The translations under genes and the position numbers were made by a program. 64,000 nt of DNA from JAJDTT01 sp022827025 (GTDB lineage: Bacteria; Acidobacteriota; UBA6911; RPQK01; JAJDTT01), in assembly GCA_965203535.1 (NCBI GenBank), contig OZ241897.1, positions 5,828,001-5,892,000 of the forward strand, written 5' to 3'. This document shows positions 1-7,992 of the stretch, in pieces (within the stretch, counting starts at the first letter, position 1; every line of letters begins with the position of its first letter). Under the pieces are notes generated by a model. The model ran no database searches. It had not been told where the DNA came from and was given only the letters and a program-made list of their open reading frames with translations.

Positions 1-635
1 GAGGGAAGACCCACAAATCGGAGCCGTTTGTCCCGACGCGATGCTGAGCGACTCATGAACACCGCCTTCATGTCTCGGAGCTGCCGGGTCACTTGGTTTG
101 TCGATGAACCGATCAACCGTTCGAGCCAGTCCACCGCCTCCCGAACAGCCGTGGCTGCCTCCGACAAACTACCGCGTGCGTCGTCGAGGGCCGCCGCTAC
201 CTCGATATTGCTCCGGTAGCCCGAGTTCGTGAGGTTCGCAGAACCGACAACTAGGCGGACAACCTGGTTTGCGGCCTCCGGTGAGTCTGGCGCAACGAAA
301 CGAAGGAGCGCCACCTTCGCGTGCAGTTTGGGGTAACGCCCTTCGGGCAGTGGAATGAGGTCGATGCGAGGAGACTTGCGCCGCCCGGGCTGGTAGCGGC
401 CTGGATGGAAAAACACCGACACCTCTGTGTCCGCGAGCGCGTTTTCCAATTCCACGCGAAAGTCCCTCCCGCGGGCTGGCGGCAATCGCAGGCCAAGCGC
501 GACCGGTAGGATGTCCTCCTCAAGGAAGTCCGCCTGCAGATCGTAGGTCGTAGCGATCACGCTAGCGAGCCGGTGACCCCGGGGCGCCTCCCAGAGTTCG
601 ATGAGTCGACGTGCCATCAAGAAACGGACTTCCAT
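1..635 (-). CDS. PLD-like nuclease-family protein, partial (C-terminus beyond the window)
   Basis: The reading frame is open from an ATG at 635 to the left edge, so only the N-terminal ~211 residues are visible. It contains a phospholipase-D-superfamily half site: KLHAKVALLRF followed about 20 residues later by VVGSANLTNSG, the H-x-K plus S-x-N-L-T pattern of PLD-type nucleases that accompany helicases. The start overlaps the 3' end of the upstream gene (stop at 617-619) by 19 bases, so the two are probably translationally coupled. In known systems such proteins cleave nucleic acid or act as nuclease modules beside ATPases. The substrate here is unknown. A second HKD half or a helicase would have to lie left of the window. 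Confidence 0.7.
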   Translation of the reverse strand, partial: MEVRFLMARRLIELWEAPRGHRLASVIATTYDLQADFLEEDILPVALGLRLPPARGRDFRVELENALADTEVSVFFHPGRYQPGRRKSPRIDLIPLPEGRYPKLHAKVALLRFVAPDSPEAANQVVRLVVGSANLTNSGYRSNIEVAAALDDARGSLSEAATAVREAVDWLERLIGSSTNQVTRQLRDMKAVFMSRSASRRDKRLRFVGLP

Positions 636-1954
636 GCGCCGGCCTCGCGCAACATGGCCGTGAACTGCTCGAGGCGATATGGGTGTGTGAACTCAGTGCG
701 ACCAGGGTTCTCGGGCCTCTCGTCGAGCGCGTACCGGGGAGCGACCACGATATCGACATCGTTATCGCACAACTTAACCCAGGGGAGCTTGGGCTGCCGA
801 GAGGCATCGAGCTTGCCGTCCTGCACCCGTTCGTGGTGGCGAATCAGATCGTGAATGACCTCCGCCTCGTTCTCCGCACGGACAGCTGGTTCGACGGCGC
901 GGTAGAAACTATGCACGGCCGCGTGCACCGAAGGAGGCAGCCGGGCCTTGTGCTGTTCCAGAGCTCCCGAGAGCGAGTCGCCCAAGCGAGAGAGTGGCAC
1001 GTCTCCTCCGCTGAGTTGGATGCTCATCAAGGGTGCGGGGCGATGCCGGTCCAACGACGCGCGCACTTGATTAAAGCGATGGAGCAACTCACGGTGGAGA
1101 TCCTCGAAGGACGACGCGACAGCGAGGACTGCCGCTAGCTGGTCTGTTCGCGGTTCCCCCTGCTGGCTGAAGTGCTTGCTAAGCAACCGAAACGAGTTAC
1201 CATTGGACGTGCTGGCACCCGTCGCCCGCATCGCGGACGCCATCCGCCTGTGAGCGAGCGGCTCTAGGAGAGCATCGGCGAGCAGCCGACGCTCGTGCAT
1301 CGAAGCCGCTCCGAGATGCGCCACGTTGCCCCAGTCGGCCAGCGTGGTTTCTGTGAACACGACGTCCTCTCCACTGATGACCCTACGCAATCGGGCATGG
1401 TCAGGCGTCCCCCGGCGTCGAAGAAAGGCATCGGCCAGTTTCTTGCCCCGAGCGGTGAGTGCGCCGGCGCTGTCCTCGACCAACCGTGCCGCGACCAGAC
1501 TAACCCAGTAGGTCCCTACGCCGCCCACGCCGGCTTGGTTTCGCAACATTGGGAACGCCGGTGAACGAACCCCCTCGGTAACCGCGCGGCGTACATAGGA
1601 CACACCTCGAAGCTGGTGCCATGAGCGGTCGTCCGCAGCGGCGCCTTGGGCAGTTGCGTGGATACCAGTGGCCAATGCCACGAGACGCTCCCACGCCAGG
1701 ATTTTCTGTCGTCGCGCCCGACCGGCTCTACCGCCGGAAGGTGCGTCGGGAAGTTTGTCCAGCAACCGAAGTCCGGCACAGACCCAGGAGAGATAGCGGA
1801 CGCGGGACGTGATCGTGGTAACTCCGGGGAGGAGCGTGGTCGCGATTGAAATAAAGGACCGTAGCGCTCCCAAAGGATCGATGCTACCCGAAACGGCAGC
1901 GCGGGGATCCCAGACGGACACGAAGGGTAAGGGCAGAAAGTCAGAACGCTTCAC
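617..1954 (-). CDS. Uncharacterised 445-aa protein coupled to a PLD-like gene
   Basis: Starts at GTG 1954, whose bases overlap the stop of a decayed upstream frame. Not confidently recognised. The N-terminal segment (residues ~28-58: DPLGALRSFISIATTLLPG, then TTITSRVRYLSW) resembles the opening of DUF6361-type proteins, which carry an L-x-P-G-x-T-x-x-x-x-R-x-R-Y pattern and are found with helicase and PLD genes; this comparison is from memory. The middle is helical and Arg-rich. The C-terminus has KLPWVKLCDNDVDIV and THPYRLEQFTAMLREAG. No catalytic motif is evident. Its overlap with the PLD-like gene suggests one functional unit, plausibly anti-phage, but that is inference. Confidence 0.6.
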   Translation of the reverse strand: MKRSDFLPLPFVSVWDPRAAVSGSIDPLGALRSFISIATTLLPGVTTITSRVRYLSWVCAGLRLLDKLPDAPSGGRAGRARRQKILAWERLVALATGIHATAQGAAADDRSWHQLRGVSYVRRAVTEGVRSPAFPMLRNQAGVGGVGTYWVSLVAARLVEDSAGALTARGKKLADAFLRRRGTPDHARLRRVISGEDVVFTETTLADWGNVAHLGAASMHERRLLADALLEPLAHRRMASAMRATGASTSNGNSFRLLSKHFSQQGEPRTDQLAAVLAVASSFEDLHRELLHRFNQVRASLDRHRPAPLMSIQLSGGDVPLSRLGDSLSGALEQHKARLPPSVHAAVHSFYRAVEPAVRAENEAEVIHDLIRHHERVQDGKLDASRQPKLPWVKLCDNDVDIVVAPRYALDERPENPGRTEFTHPYRLEQFTAMLREAGAWKSVS

Positions 1955-2780
1955 TAGGTTCCTTGATTCTCAGTTGCTCTTTTCTTCGGGTGCGAATGCA
2001 TCTGCTTTCGTCTCCAAAAATCGCGATCGGACACTTTTGGACGCTGATGCGGGGCTGGATGAGGAAAACGAACAGCCTTTTGCCATCGGTGAAGGTAATA
2101 GGGGGACGACCTCAGCGAACGCAGCTTCCTGAGTCGTTTTGCAGACTGGGAGGCTGTAACGAAAATTTTGCGGACGGCGTAGAATCGGTAGAGCGTGCCG
2201 TGGAGCACGTCGCAGATTTTACGTTGGATCGTAGTGGGATAGCGTTTCACCTGCGAGATATCACGGACCGACGTGATGCCGAGATCGTTGTCGCCGGCCA
2301 CATCAACGCCGTCGTCGTGCGACTGCGCAGTGACCACCACGTTCTGGCAACCCATCTTTTCCAACTGACGTCCGATTACGTGCTCAAAGGCGAAGGGGTC
2401 CATGTCATCGGGGAGTCCGCGCATGCCATTACGAACCGTGTTCTCCTTATGGCCAATGAGGGCCCGGGTTTTGCAGTGGTCGTTTCCGCTGACGGAGTCT
2501 TCCTCGCTAGCCCAAGAGGCAGACCAGCCCATCCAGCGTCGCGGACAATTCCCTTCCTTTCCGCTTGACCAAGCCCAACTCAATTTGGTTTCTAAGCCGG
2601 TTGCACATTGTATCTATGATGGTCGACTGTTTTCCGGCGGCCACGCGACCCGACAGGTAGTCGCTCCACTCGTTGACAAATCGTACGATTCGAGCCCGCC
2701 CTTTTTTCACCAAGTTAGAGAGTAGCTTGACGAGCCCTACATCTTTGTTGATGTCGCTCTCAACTTCACCGTCGGGCTAA
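1941..2780 (-). pseudogene. Decayed Mrr-type restriction endonuclease gene
   Basis: The remnant spreads over at least three frames. From about 2777 to 2507 one frame reads a winged-helix-like segment (GKQSTIIDTMCNRLRNQ, then ELGLVKRKGRELSATLDGL). A second frame then gives MDPFAFEHVIGRQLEKMG, AQSHDDGVDVAG and ISQVKRYPTTIQ, the D...D-G-x-D...Q-x-K core of the Mrr catalytic domain, and KIFVTASQSAK. The expected C-terminal part (TFTDGKRLFVFLIQPRISVQ) lies in a third frame and ends at 1941. At least two frameshifts separate conserved pieces. The intact ancestor would have overlapped the start of the next gene, so it was probably part of that operon. Sequencing indels are the alternative explanation. 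Confidence 0.6.
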
Positions 2781-3452
2781 TCCGGGAAGTCCTGGCCGCT
2801 CTTCACCCGATGGAGGACACCACTGCCATACTTGCGACTGTGCCTTTAGTTCTGCCCGAACAGCCAGTGGCCATAGGTGTATCGAGGGTTCACACTTTTC
2901 GACCGGTCCCAGACAGCCTCGGCATGCTCGTAGTCGCCACCCTAGACCCGCCCCAGGATACGAGTGGAAGGAATCGGTGTAATCGACCGGATTCCCGGCA
3001 ATGCCGCGTGACCCACTGTTCGTAGCTCGAAAACCGGTCACTTGCCATAGCCGGCCCCAGAACCACACGCGCAGCAGATGTTGGAGCTCCAAGTAGACTG
3101 GGAAGAGTGGGATGCGGACCATCCGGGAGCCTTCGCCTCTCGATGCATCAGCCTCGTATTGATGACTAATGGCCAGAGCGGGCATGTTTGGGAACGCGTA
3201 CAGCCCTCAAATCCCGAACCCGCCGGGTCGGATGCTAATCAAAACGCTCTTCTATCCCTCCCGCTTGATATCGACCGCAGTGATCGCGGTGAGCGAGGCG
3301 GTCGGAATGGACCCGTCAGTGTGTACCAATCTGATTCTTAAGATGGACTTTTCCAGATCATGGTAGCGAATCGGAACGTGTGCCTTCACGCACTCGACCG
3401 CTACCTCTCGACACGCCATACTCTCTTTATTCTCTTTCGATCGAGTAATCAA
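2780..3452 (-). other. Degenerate coding remnants, family not recognised
   Basis: No intact gene is visible. One minus-strand frame reads EHAEAVWDRSKSVNPRYTYG ... a stop ... RKYGSGVLHRVKSGQDFPD, a stop, then runs into the winged-helix remnant below. Further upstream another frame gives KAHVPIRYHDLEKSILRIRL and SIPTASLTAITAVDIKREG. The protein-like pieces are separated by stops and frame changes, as expected for old pseudogenes. I cannot assign a family. The following stretch 3453-3710 shows no clear gene either. Confidence 0.35.
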
Positions 3453-3710
3453 TCGTGGTCCAACCCCGCTTCGACCCCGTCATCTTCAAGCCCATCGTGG
3501 CTCCCATCGTGAGGTCCGTCGCCAGGAAATCCATGAAGCGGACGCTGGCCTCCCTCCGGCATCGCCTTCTCCTGACCGACGTGGCGCAGGAAAGCCTGCA
3601 ACCGGTTCCGGGATCCTGATCCCGGGGAGTCCGAGTTCCGGAAACGGCACCGGCACGTCGCGTGCCGAACGGTGGAGACTTGGGCCTCAGGCTGCTACGC
3701 TGCCAGAGGC

Positions 3711-3914
3711 ATGGGATCCGGAGAGAGCCAGGAGCGGAAACGGCGCGGCGAATACCGGTACAGCGGTTGGCTCCTGTTGCTGGTGGGCCTCCTGCTGTTG
3801 TCCTCCTTCTACTACACTTTCGATCTCTGGCCGGTGAAGCTGCTGCTGACCCTGTTCCTGCTGTCGGCGGCGAGCTTCCTGTTGTGGAGGGCCGGCCGCC
3901 TTTCAAAACGCTGA
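3711..3914 (+). CDS. Small two-helix membrane protein
   Basis: A 67-residue product from ATG 3711; an in-frame GTG at 3672 would give 80 residues, and neither has a convincing ribosome site. After a charged N-terminus (SQERKRRGEYRYSG) it has two hydrophobic segments, WLLLLVGLLLLSSFYY and LLLTLFLLSAASFLLW, joined by a short FDLWPVK loop, and ends in a basic tail. It is therefore probably an integral inner-membrane hairpin with both ends in the cytoplasm. No family is recognised. It sits 37 bases before the DUF3891 gene on the same strand and may be co-transcribed with it. Confidence 0.5.
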   Translation: MGSGESQERKRRGEYRYSGWLLLLVGLLLLSSFYYTFDLWPVKLLLTLFLLSAASFLLWRAGRLSKR

Positions 3915-3951
3915 CCTTCCGGGCTCAGGAATCACCGGCTTTCGAAAAACC

Positions 3952-4818
3952 ATGCTCAAACGCAGGGTGGGCGACGAACTCTGGTGCATCTCGCAGCCGG
4001 ACCACGCCGCCGCCTCGGGCTACCTGGCCGCCCACTGGGGCAACGGCGAATTCGCCCGCCCCGGTCGATACGCTCCCTTCCCCGACCCCGAACGGCTGCG
4101 AGCCGAAACCGTCCTCGCCATCGCCGAGCACGACAACGGCTGGTGGGAGTGGGAGGCCGACCCCCAGATCGATCCCGCCGACGGCCTCCCGTTGGATCTG
4201 ACGAGCCTCAAACAGTCCGACGGCCTGCAACGCTGGCGCCTGGGCGTATCCCGCTTCCAGGACAACCATCCCCATGCCGCTCTACTCATCAGCTTGCACG
4301 CCTACTGGCTGCACGCGCCCCGCGTCGGGGCCGAGCATACGACGGCGTTTCTCCATCCCCTCTTCGGAATCCCTGCCAAGTGGCCTCCACCCGAAGGGAG
4401 AGACTTGGCGGAAGCCAGGCAGTTCGTTGCCGAACAACACGCTCTGCAGATACTGCTCACGGAAAGCATCAAGGGCGATCCCGAATGGGCCGCCGCCGTC
4501 GAGCCGCGGCACCTTCACCCTCACATCCGCCTGTTGCAACTTTGCGACGCCCTCTCGCTCCACCTCTGTTTCGGCGGTGACAGGGAGCGAACTCTCCTGG
4601 AGATTCCTCGCGCGAGTTGGAACGATCGGGTCTCACTCAACGTCCGTCCCGCGGGAGATCGCCGCGTCGCCATCGATCCGTACCCGTTCGACCTGGATCC
4701 CCTCACCGTCACCTTTCGCGCCCGTATCCTGAACCCGGAGATTCGACCCCCGGATGACTTCCAGACCTGGTGGCAGGCGCGCCCCCGCCGGGAAATCCGG
4801 TTCCGGTTCGTCCGTTGA
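3952..4818 (+). CDS. DUF3891 family protein
   Basis: A 288-residue cytoplasmic protein. The N-terminus (DELWCISQPDHAAASGYLA, with QPDHA at residues 15-19) and the segment AIAEHDNGWWEWEADP (~56-71) are the hallmark pieces of DUF3891. Several histidines and acidic residues (HDNGW, LLISLHAYWLHA, LLQLCDALSLHLCF) suggest a helical metal-binding fold of the HD type, but no biochemical function is established for the family. Length is typical and the frame intact. There is no signal peptide. A 230-bp spacer with a regulatory-looking repeat separates it from the next gene. Confidence 0.85.
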   Translation: MLKRRVGDELWCISQPDHAAASGYLAAHWGNGEFARPGRYAPFPDPERLRAETVLAIAEHDNGWWEWEADPQIDPADGLPLDLTSLKQSDGLQRWRLGVSRFQDNHPHAALLISLHAYWLHAPRVGAEHTTAFLHPLFGIPAKWPPPEGRDLAEARQFVAEQHALQILLTESIKGDPEWAAAVEPRHLHPHIRLLQLCDALSLHLCFGGDRERTLLEIPRASWNDRVSLNVRPAGDRRVAIDPYPFDLDPLTVTFRARILNPEIRPPDDFQTWWQARPRREIRFRFVR

Positions 4819-4925
4819 ACGCATCACGCCAACTGAACCGGGCGATTGCGGATTGAGGCAGTGTCCTTACCGTGGAATGCCGGGCGCCTCCCCTGATTCG
4901 ACGCGTCCGGAGTTGCGCATCACGC

Positions 4926-4960
4926 GTTCAGTATGAACAATCACATTCAGTCTGAACAAT
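4926..4960. promoter_or_regulatory. Tandem palindromic operator-like sites upstream of the AGPS-like gene
   Basis: Two copies of a TTCAG-x-CTGAA-like palindrome (GTTCAGTATGAAC at 4926-4938 and TTCAGTCTGAA at 4946-4956) repeat with a 19-base period. Each is followed by CAAT. They lie about 90 bases before the AGPS-like start, where a repressor site would be expected. The cognate regulator is not in the window. Confidence 0.4.
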
Positions 4961-5048
4961 TGGGCGCGAGAACACCGGAATCGGTGTCCCTATCCGCTGG
5001 TGTGCTTCGGCGGATGACTGGTCAAAGGGAGTAAAACGGAAAGTAGCG

Positions 5049-6791
5049 ATGGCCAGCCGGAAAAACGATCCGACCTGGGGACACCGTTGGGGATTCGCCG
5101 ACACCCGTTTCGTCCTCAATGACGACGATTCGGTGACACTCACCGGTGATCGCTACGAGCTGTGCGGCTACAAGATGCACGACTTCCTCCCCTACGTGAG
5201 AGAGGTCCTGGGACTCGATCCCGATTTCAAGAAAAAACGACCCGAGGCCGATCCCAAACCGGTTCCCGCCCCCAGAAAGAACACCCGGTTCTGCCGTCGT
5301 CTGGCCAATTTCTGCCGTCCCGATCAATTCACCTTCGACGACCGGGACAGACTCATCCACAGCCACGGGCAGACCAGCGCCGACGAAGTCTTCCGGGTCG
5401 TCTACTCCCAACTCGACCGCGTCGCCGACATGGTCGTCTACCCCGAAGCGGAGAAAGATTGTGCGATGCTGGTGGCGCTGGCCCGGACGCAAGACGTCTG
5501 CCTCGTTCCCTACGGTGGAGGCACCAGCGTCAGTTGCGCGCTGAAACTTCCGGCCTCGGAAGAGCGCATGATCATTTCCGTGGACATGAGGCGGATGAAT
5601 CGCATCGAATGGATCGATCGCGAGAACCAGCGGGCCCTGGTCCAGGCGGGCATCACGGGGGATGAACTGGAACGCCAGCTCGGAAAAGCCGGTTTCGTCT
5701 CCGGTCACGAACCCGACAGCATCGAGCTCTCGACCCTGGGAGGGTGGATTGCCACCAATGCCAGCGGGATGAAGAAGAATCGATACGGCAACATCGAGGA
5801 CATAGTCGAAAAAGTGACGCTGATCACGCCCACCGGCCGCGTGGAGCATCTGACGGCCTCCCCCCGGGTCTCCATGGGGATGCAGCCCCAGAGTCTTTTC
5901 TTCGGAAGCGAAGGCAACCTGGGCCTCATCACCAGCGCCATCATCAAGATCCATCCCCGGCCCCAGGTCCGCAAGTACGGCTCCCTGGTTTTTCCCGACT
6001 TTGCCAAGGGTGTCGCCTTCCTTCGGGGCCTGGCTGAAACCAGTTTCGTACCCGCCAGCATCCGTCTGGTGGACAACGTGCAGTTCCGTTTCGGCCAGGC
6101 ACTGAAGCCGAGGCCCACCGGATCGGCGGCCTGGTTGGACAAGCTGAAGAAATATTTCGTGCTCAAGGTCAAGAAATTCGATCCCCATCGGATGTCCGCC
6201 GCCACCATCCTCATGGAAGGATCCCGGGAAGAGGTCGACTTTCAGGAAAAGGGCCTCTACAAGCTGGCCAAGGAGTACGGAGGCCTGCCGGGCGGAGCCG
6301 AGAACGGACGCCGCGGCTATCGGCTCACCTTCGCCATCGCCTATATTCGGGACTTCCTGTCGGACTTCCACATCCTGGGAGAGACCTTCGAGACCTCGGT
6401 GCCATGGAACCGCATTCACCAGGTTTGCGACGCCGTCGTGGCCCGGGCTCAGGCCCGGCACCAGGAGCTGGACCTGCCGGGACGGCCCTACGTCTCCTAT
6501 CGAATCACCCAGGTCTACCACACGGGAGTCTGCATCTACTTCATGTTCGGCTTCTACGCCAAGGGGGTGGAGGACCCGGAAACCGTTTTCAGCCAGGTCG
6601 AGCATTCACTGCGCCAGGCCATCATCGACGCGGGCGGGTCCATTTCCCACCACCACGGAGTCGGAAAACTCCGCAGTGAGTTCATGAAACACACCCTCTC
6701 TGCCCGAGGAATTCGGCTCCTGAAAGAGATCAAGCGCTCCACCGATCCAAACAACATCTTCGGCATTCGAAACAACGTCCTGGGCGACTGA
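5049..6791 (+). CDS. agpS: Alkyldihydroxyacetonephosphate synthase-like FAD enzyme
   Basis: A 580-residue FAD-linked oxidase-family protein matching alkylglycerone-phosphate synthase, which exchanges the acyl chain of acyl-DHAP for a fatty alcohol to make an ether bond. The FAD-binding motif PYGGGTSVS is near residue 154. The AGPS-specific stretches SGHEPDSIELSTLGGW and ATNASGMKKNRYGNIED follow near 218-250. The C-terminal catalytic region has YHTGVCIYFMFGF and a triple-His loop, SHHHGVGKLR, near 533. A typical bacterial length and intact motifs support a working enzyme. No peroxisomal or export signal is present. The SDR gene 47 bases downstream is a plausible partner. A D-lactate-dehydrogenase-like role is the main alternative, but the GMKKNRYGNIED block argues for AGPS. 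Confidence 0.85.
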   Translation: MASRKNDPTWGHRWGFADTRFVLNDDDSVTLTGDRYELCGYKMHDFLPYVREVLGLDPDFKKKRPEADPKPVPAPRKNTRFCRRLANFCRPDQFTFDDRDRLIHSHGQTSADEVFRVVYSQLDRVADMVVYPEAEKDCAMLVALARTQDVCLVPYGGGTSVSCALKLPASEERMIISVDMRRMNRIEWIDRENQRALVQAGITGDELERQLGKAGFVSGHEPDSIELSTLGGWIATNASGMKKNRYGNIEDIVEKVTLITPTGRVEHLTASPRVSMGMQPQSLFFGSEGNLGLITSAIIKIHPRPQVRKYGSLVFPDFAKGVAFLRGLAETSFVPASIRLVDNVQFRFGQALKPRPTGSAAWLDKLKKYFVLKVKKFDPHRMSAATILMEGSREEVDFQEKGLYKLAKEYGGLPGGAENGRRGYRLTFAIAYIRDFLSDFHILGETFETSVPWNRIHQVCDAVVARAQARHQELDLPGRPYVSYRITQVYHTGVCIYFMFGFYAKGVEDPETVFSQVEHSLRQAIIDAGGSISHHHGVGKLRSEFMKHTLSARGIRLLKEIKRSTDPNNIFGIRNNVLGD

Positions 6792-6838
6792 CTGCCCGCC
6801 GGCGCGCCGCCGGGACGAGAACCCTCACGACCTGATCC

Positions 6839-7666
6839 ATGCCAAAAGGAAGATTCAAACTCCAGGGCAAGACGGCTCTCATCACCGGCGCCTCCTCCGG
6901 CCTGGGAAAGAGACTGGCTCTTGATCTGGCCGCCCAGGGAATGAACCTGGGACTGGCGTCCCGCTCGCGGCAGTCGCTCCATGAAACGGCCGCCGGAGCC
7001 CGGCGAACCGGAGCCGACTGCCTCGTTGTCCCCACCGACGTGACCGACGCCCGGCAGTGCCGAGAAATGGTCTCGGCGGTGACTGACGAATTCGGAGCCC
7101 TGGACTATCTCATCCTCAGCGCCGGCGTGAGCATGTGGACCCTCTTCGACCAGGTTCAGAACACCGGAATTTTCAGGAGGCTCATGGAAGTGAACTACCT
7201 GGGGGCCGTCCACTGCATCCATCCCGCTCTGCCGGCCTTGAAGGAGCAACACGGCATGATCGTGGCCATCTCCTCCGTCCAAGGCCGGGTGGGCGTGCCG
7301 TTTCACAGCGGCTACACCGCCAGCAAGCACGCCCTGGACGGTCTCCTGGAAACGTTGCGGACCGAGTTGCACGGCCAGGTCCGGATTCTGAACGTGATGC
7401 CGGGATGGATCCGGAGCACCCGGCTCCGGGCTCACGCCCTCTCGGCCGACGGTTCACCCCTGGGCTCCTCCTCGCATCGGTCCCGGAAGGAGCGAGGTGT
7501 AAGCGTCCGCGAGTGTTCCCGCCGAATCACAGGTGCGCTCCCGGGACCGGGAGGGAACCTCTACATCCCCAAGCCCATGGGAATCCTCCCGCTGGTCAAA
7601 CTCCTGTTTCCGTCTCTGCTCCGCGCCGGGGTCCGAAGAGCCGTCCGCAAACAGACCAAAACGTGA
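6839..7666 (+). CDS. SDR family oxidoreductase, possible alkyl/acyl-DHAP reductase
   Basis: A 275-residue short-chain dehydrogenase/reductase. The cofactor motif TGASSGLG is at residues 16-23, the NNAG-equivalent is LSAGVS, a catalytic serine lies in ISSVQGR, and Y159-x-x-x-K163 is in YTASKHALDG. Arg-rich residues after the glycine motif (SRSR) suggest NADPH. The tail KPMGILPLVKLLFPSLLRAG is hydrophobic, as in membrane-associated DHRS7-like SDRs. It lies 47 bases after the AGPS-like gene on the same strand. Ether-lipid synthesis needs a reductase for alkyl-DHAP after AGPS, so that role is a reasonable inference, not a demonstrated one. Confidence 0.8.
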   Translation: MPKGRFKLQGKTALITGASSGLGKRLALDLAAQGMNLGLASRSRQSLHETAAGARRTGADCLVVPTDVTDARQCREMVSAVTDEFGALDYLILSAGVSMWTLFDQVQNTGIFRRLMEVNYLGAVHCIHPALPALKEQHGMIVAISSVQGRVGVPFHSGYTASKHALDGLLETLRTELHGQVRILNVMPGWIRSTRLRAHALSADGSPLGSSSHRSRKERGVSVRECSRRITGALPGPGGNLYIPKPMGILPLVKLLFPSLLRAGVRRAVRKQTKT

Positions 7667-7763
7667 TACGGCGGAAAAAAGAAAATCTACGCCACTGGTC
7701 AAGTAGCGGCACCGGCTGCCGATCCAGCTTTGCGGATTGTTGTGTATCTACTCTACCGGACAA

Positions 7764-7793
7764 GTAGGGGCGCCCCTTGTGGGTGCCCTCTTC
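7764..7793 (-). repeat. REP-like GC-rich palindromic repeat, copy 1
   Basis: GTAGGGGCGCCCCTTGTGGG followed by TGCCCTCTT; the same unit recurs, partly inverted, at 40715-40748, 41936-41970 and 60783-60812. It contains nested GGCGCC-type palindromes and sits just before MITE copy 1. Confidence 0.65.
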
Positions 7794-7824
7794 GGCGCTC
7801 TGTACATACCCGCTTCGAAACCTT

Positions 7825-7984
7825 GGAGTCTGCGCGGTAGAAATGATCGTAGCGAGAAAGTGGAGAATCGAGGCCAGATTTTCACGATTTAGAGGCGCAT
7901 AGTTGTTCTATTCGCCGAGAAATCGGGGAAATATGGACCGATTATACGCTTTCGCAGCAGATCAATTTCTGCCGCGCAGGCTCC
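7825..7984 (+). mobile_element. 160-bp MITE, copy 1
   Basis: A non-coding element of exactly 160 bp starting GGAGTCTGCGCGGTAGAAAT and ending ATTTCTGCCGCGCAGGCTCC, i.e. imperfect inverted termini that extend inward for about 50 bases (GATCGTAGCGAGAAAG against GATCTGCTGCGAAAG). It is flanked by TT on both sides. The same element with the same length occurs at 47631-47790 (opposite orientation) and 60951-61110. It lies 8 bases from the 3' end of the symporter gene. It carries no transposase and must be moved in trans. Confidence 0.85.
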
Positions 7985-7992
7985 TTGGTTTC

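Noticed and set aside
3427..3906. A 159-residue minus-strand gene opposite the small membrane protein
   Set aside because: The N-terminal two thirds are an Arg/Ser/Pro-rich shadow; only the last ~40 residues (FLATDLTMGATMGLKMTGSK) look protein-like, too little to call.
5022..6605. A 527-residue open frame opposite the AGPS-like gene
   Set aside because: Low-complexity antisense product of a GC-rich gene with clear homology on the other strand.
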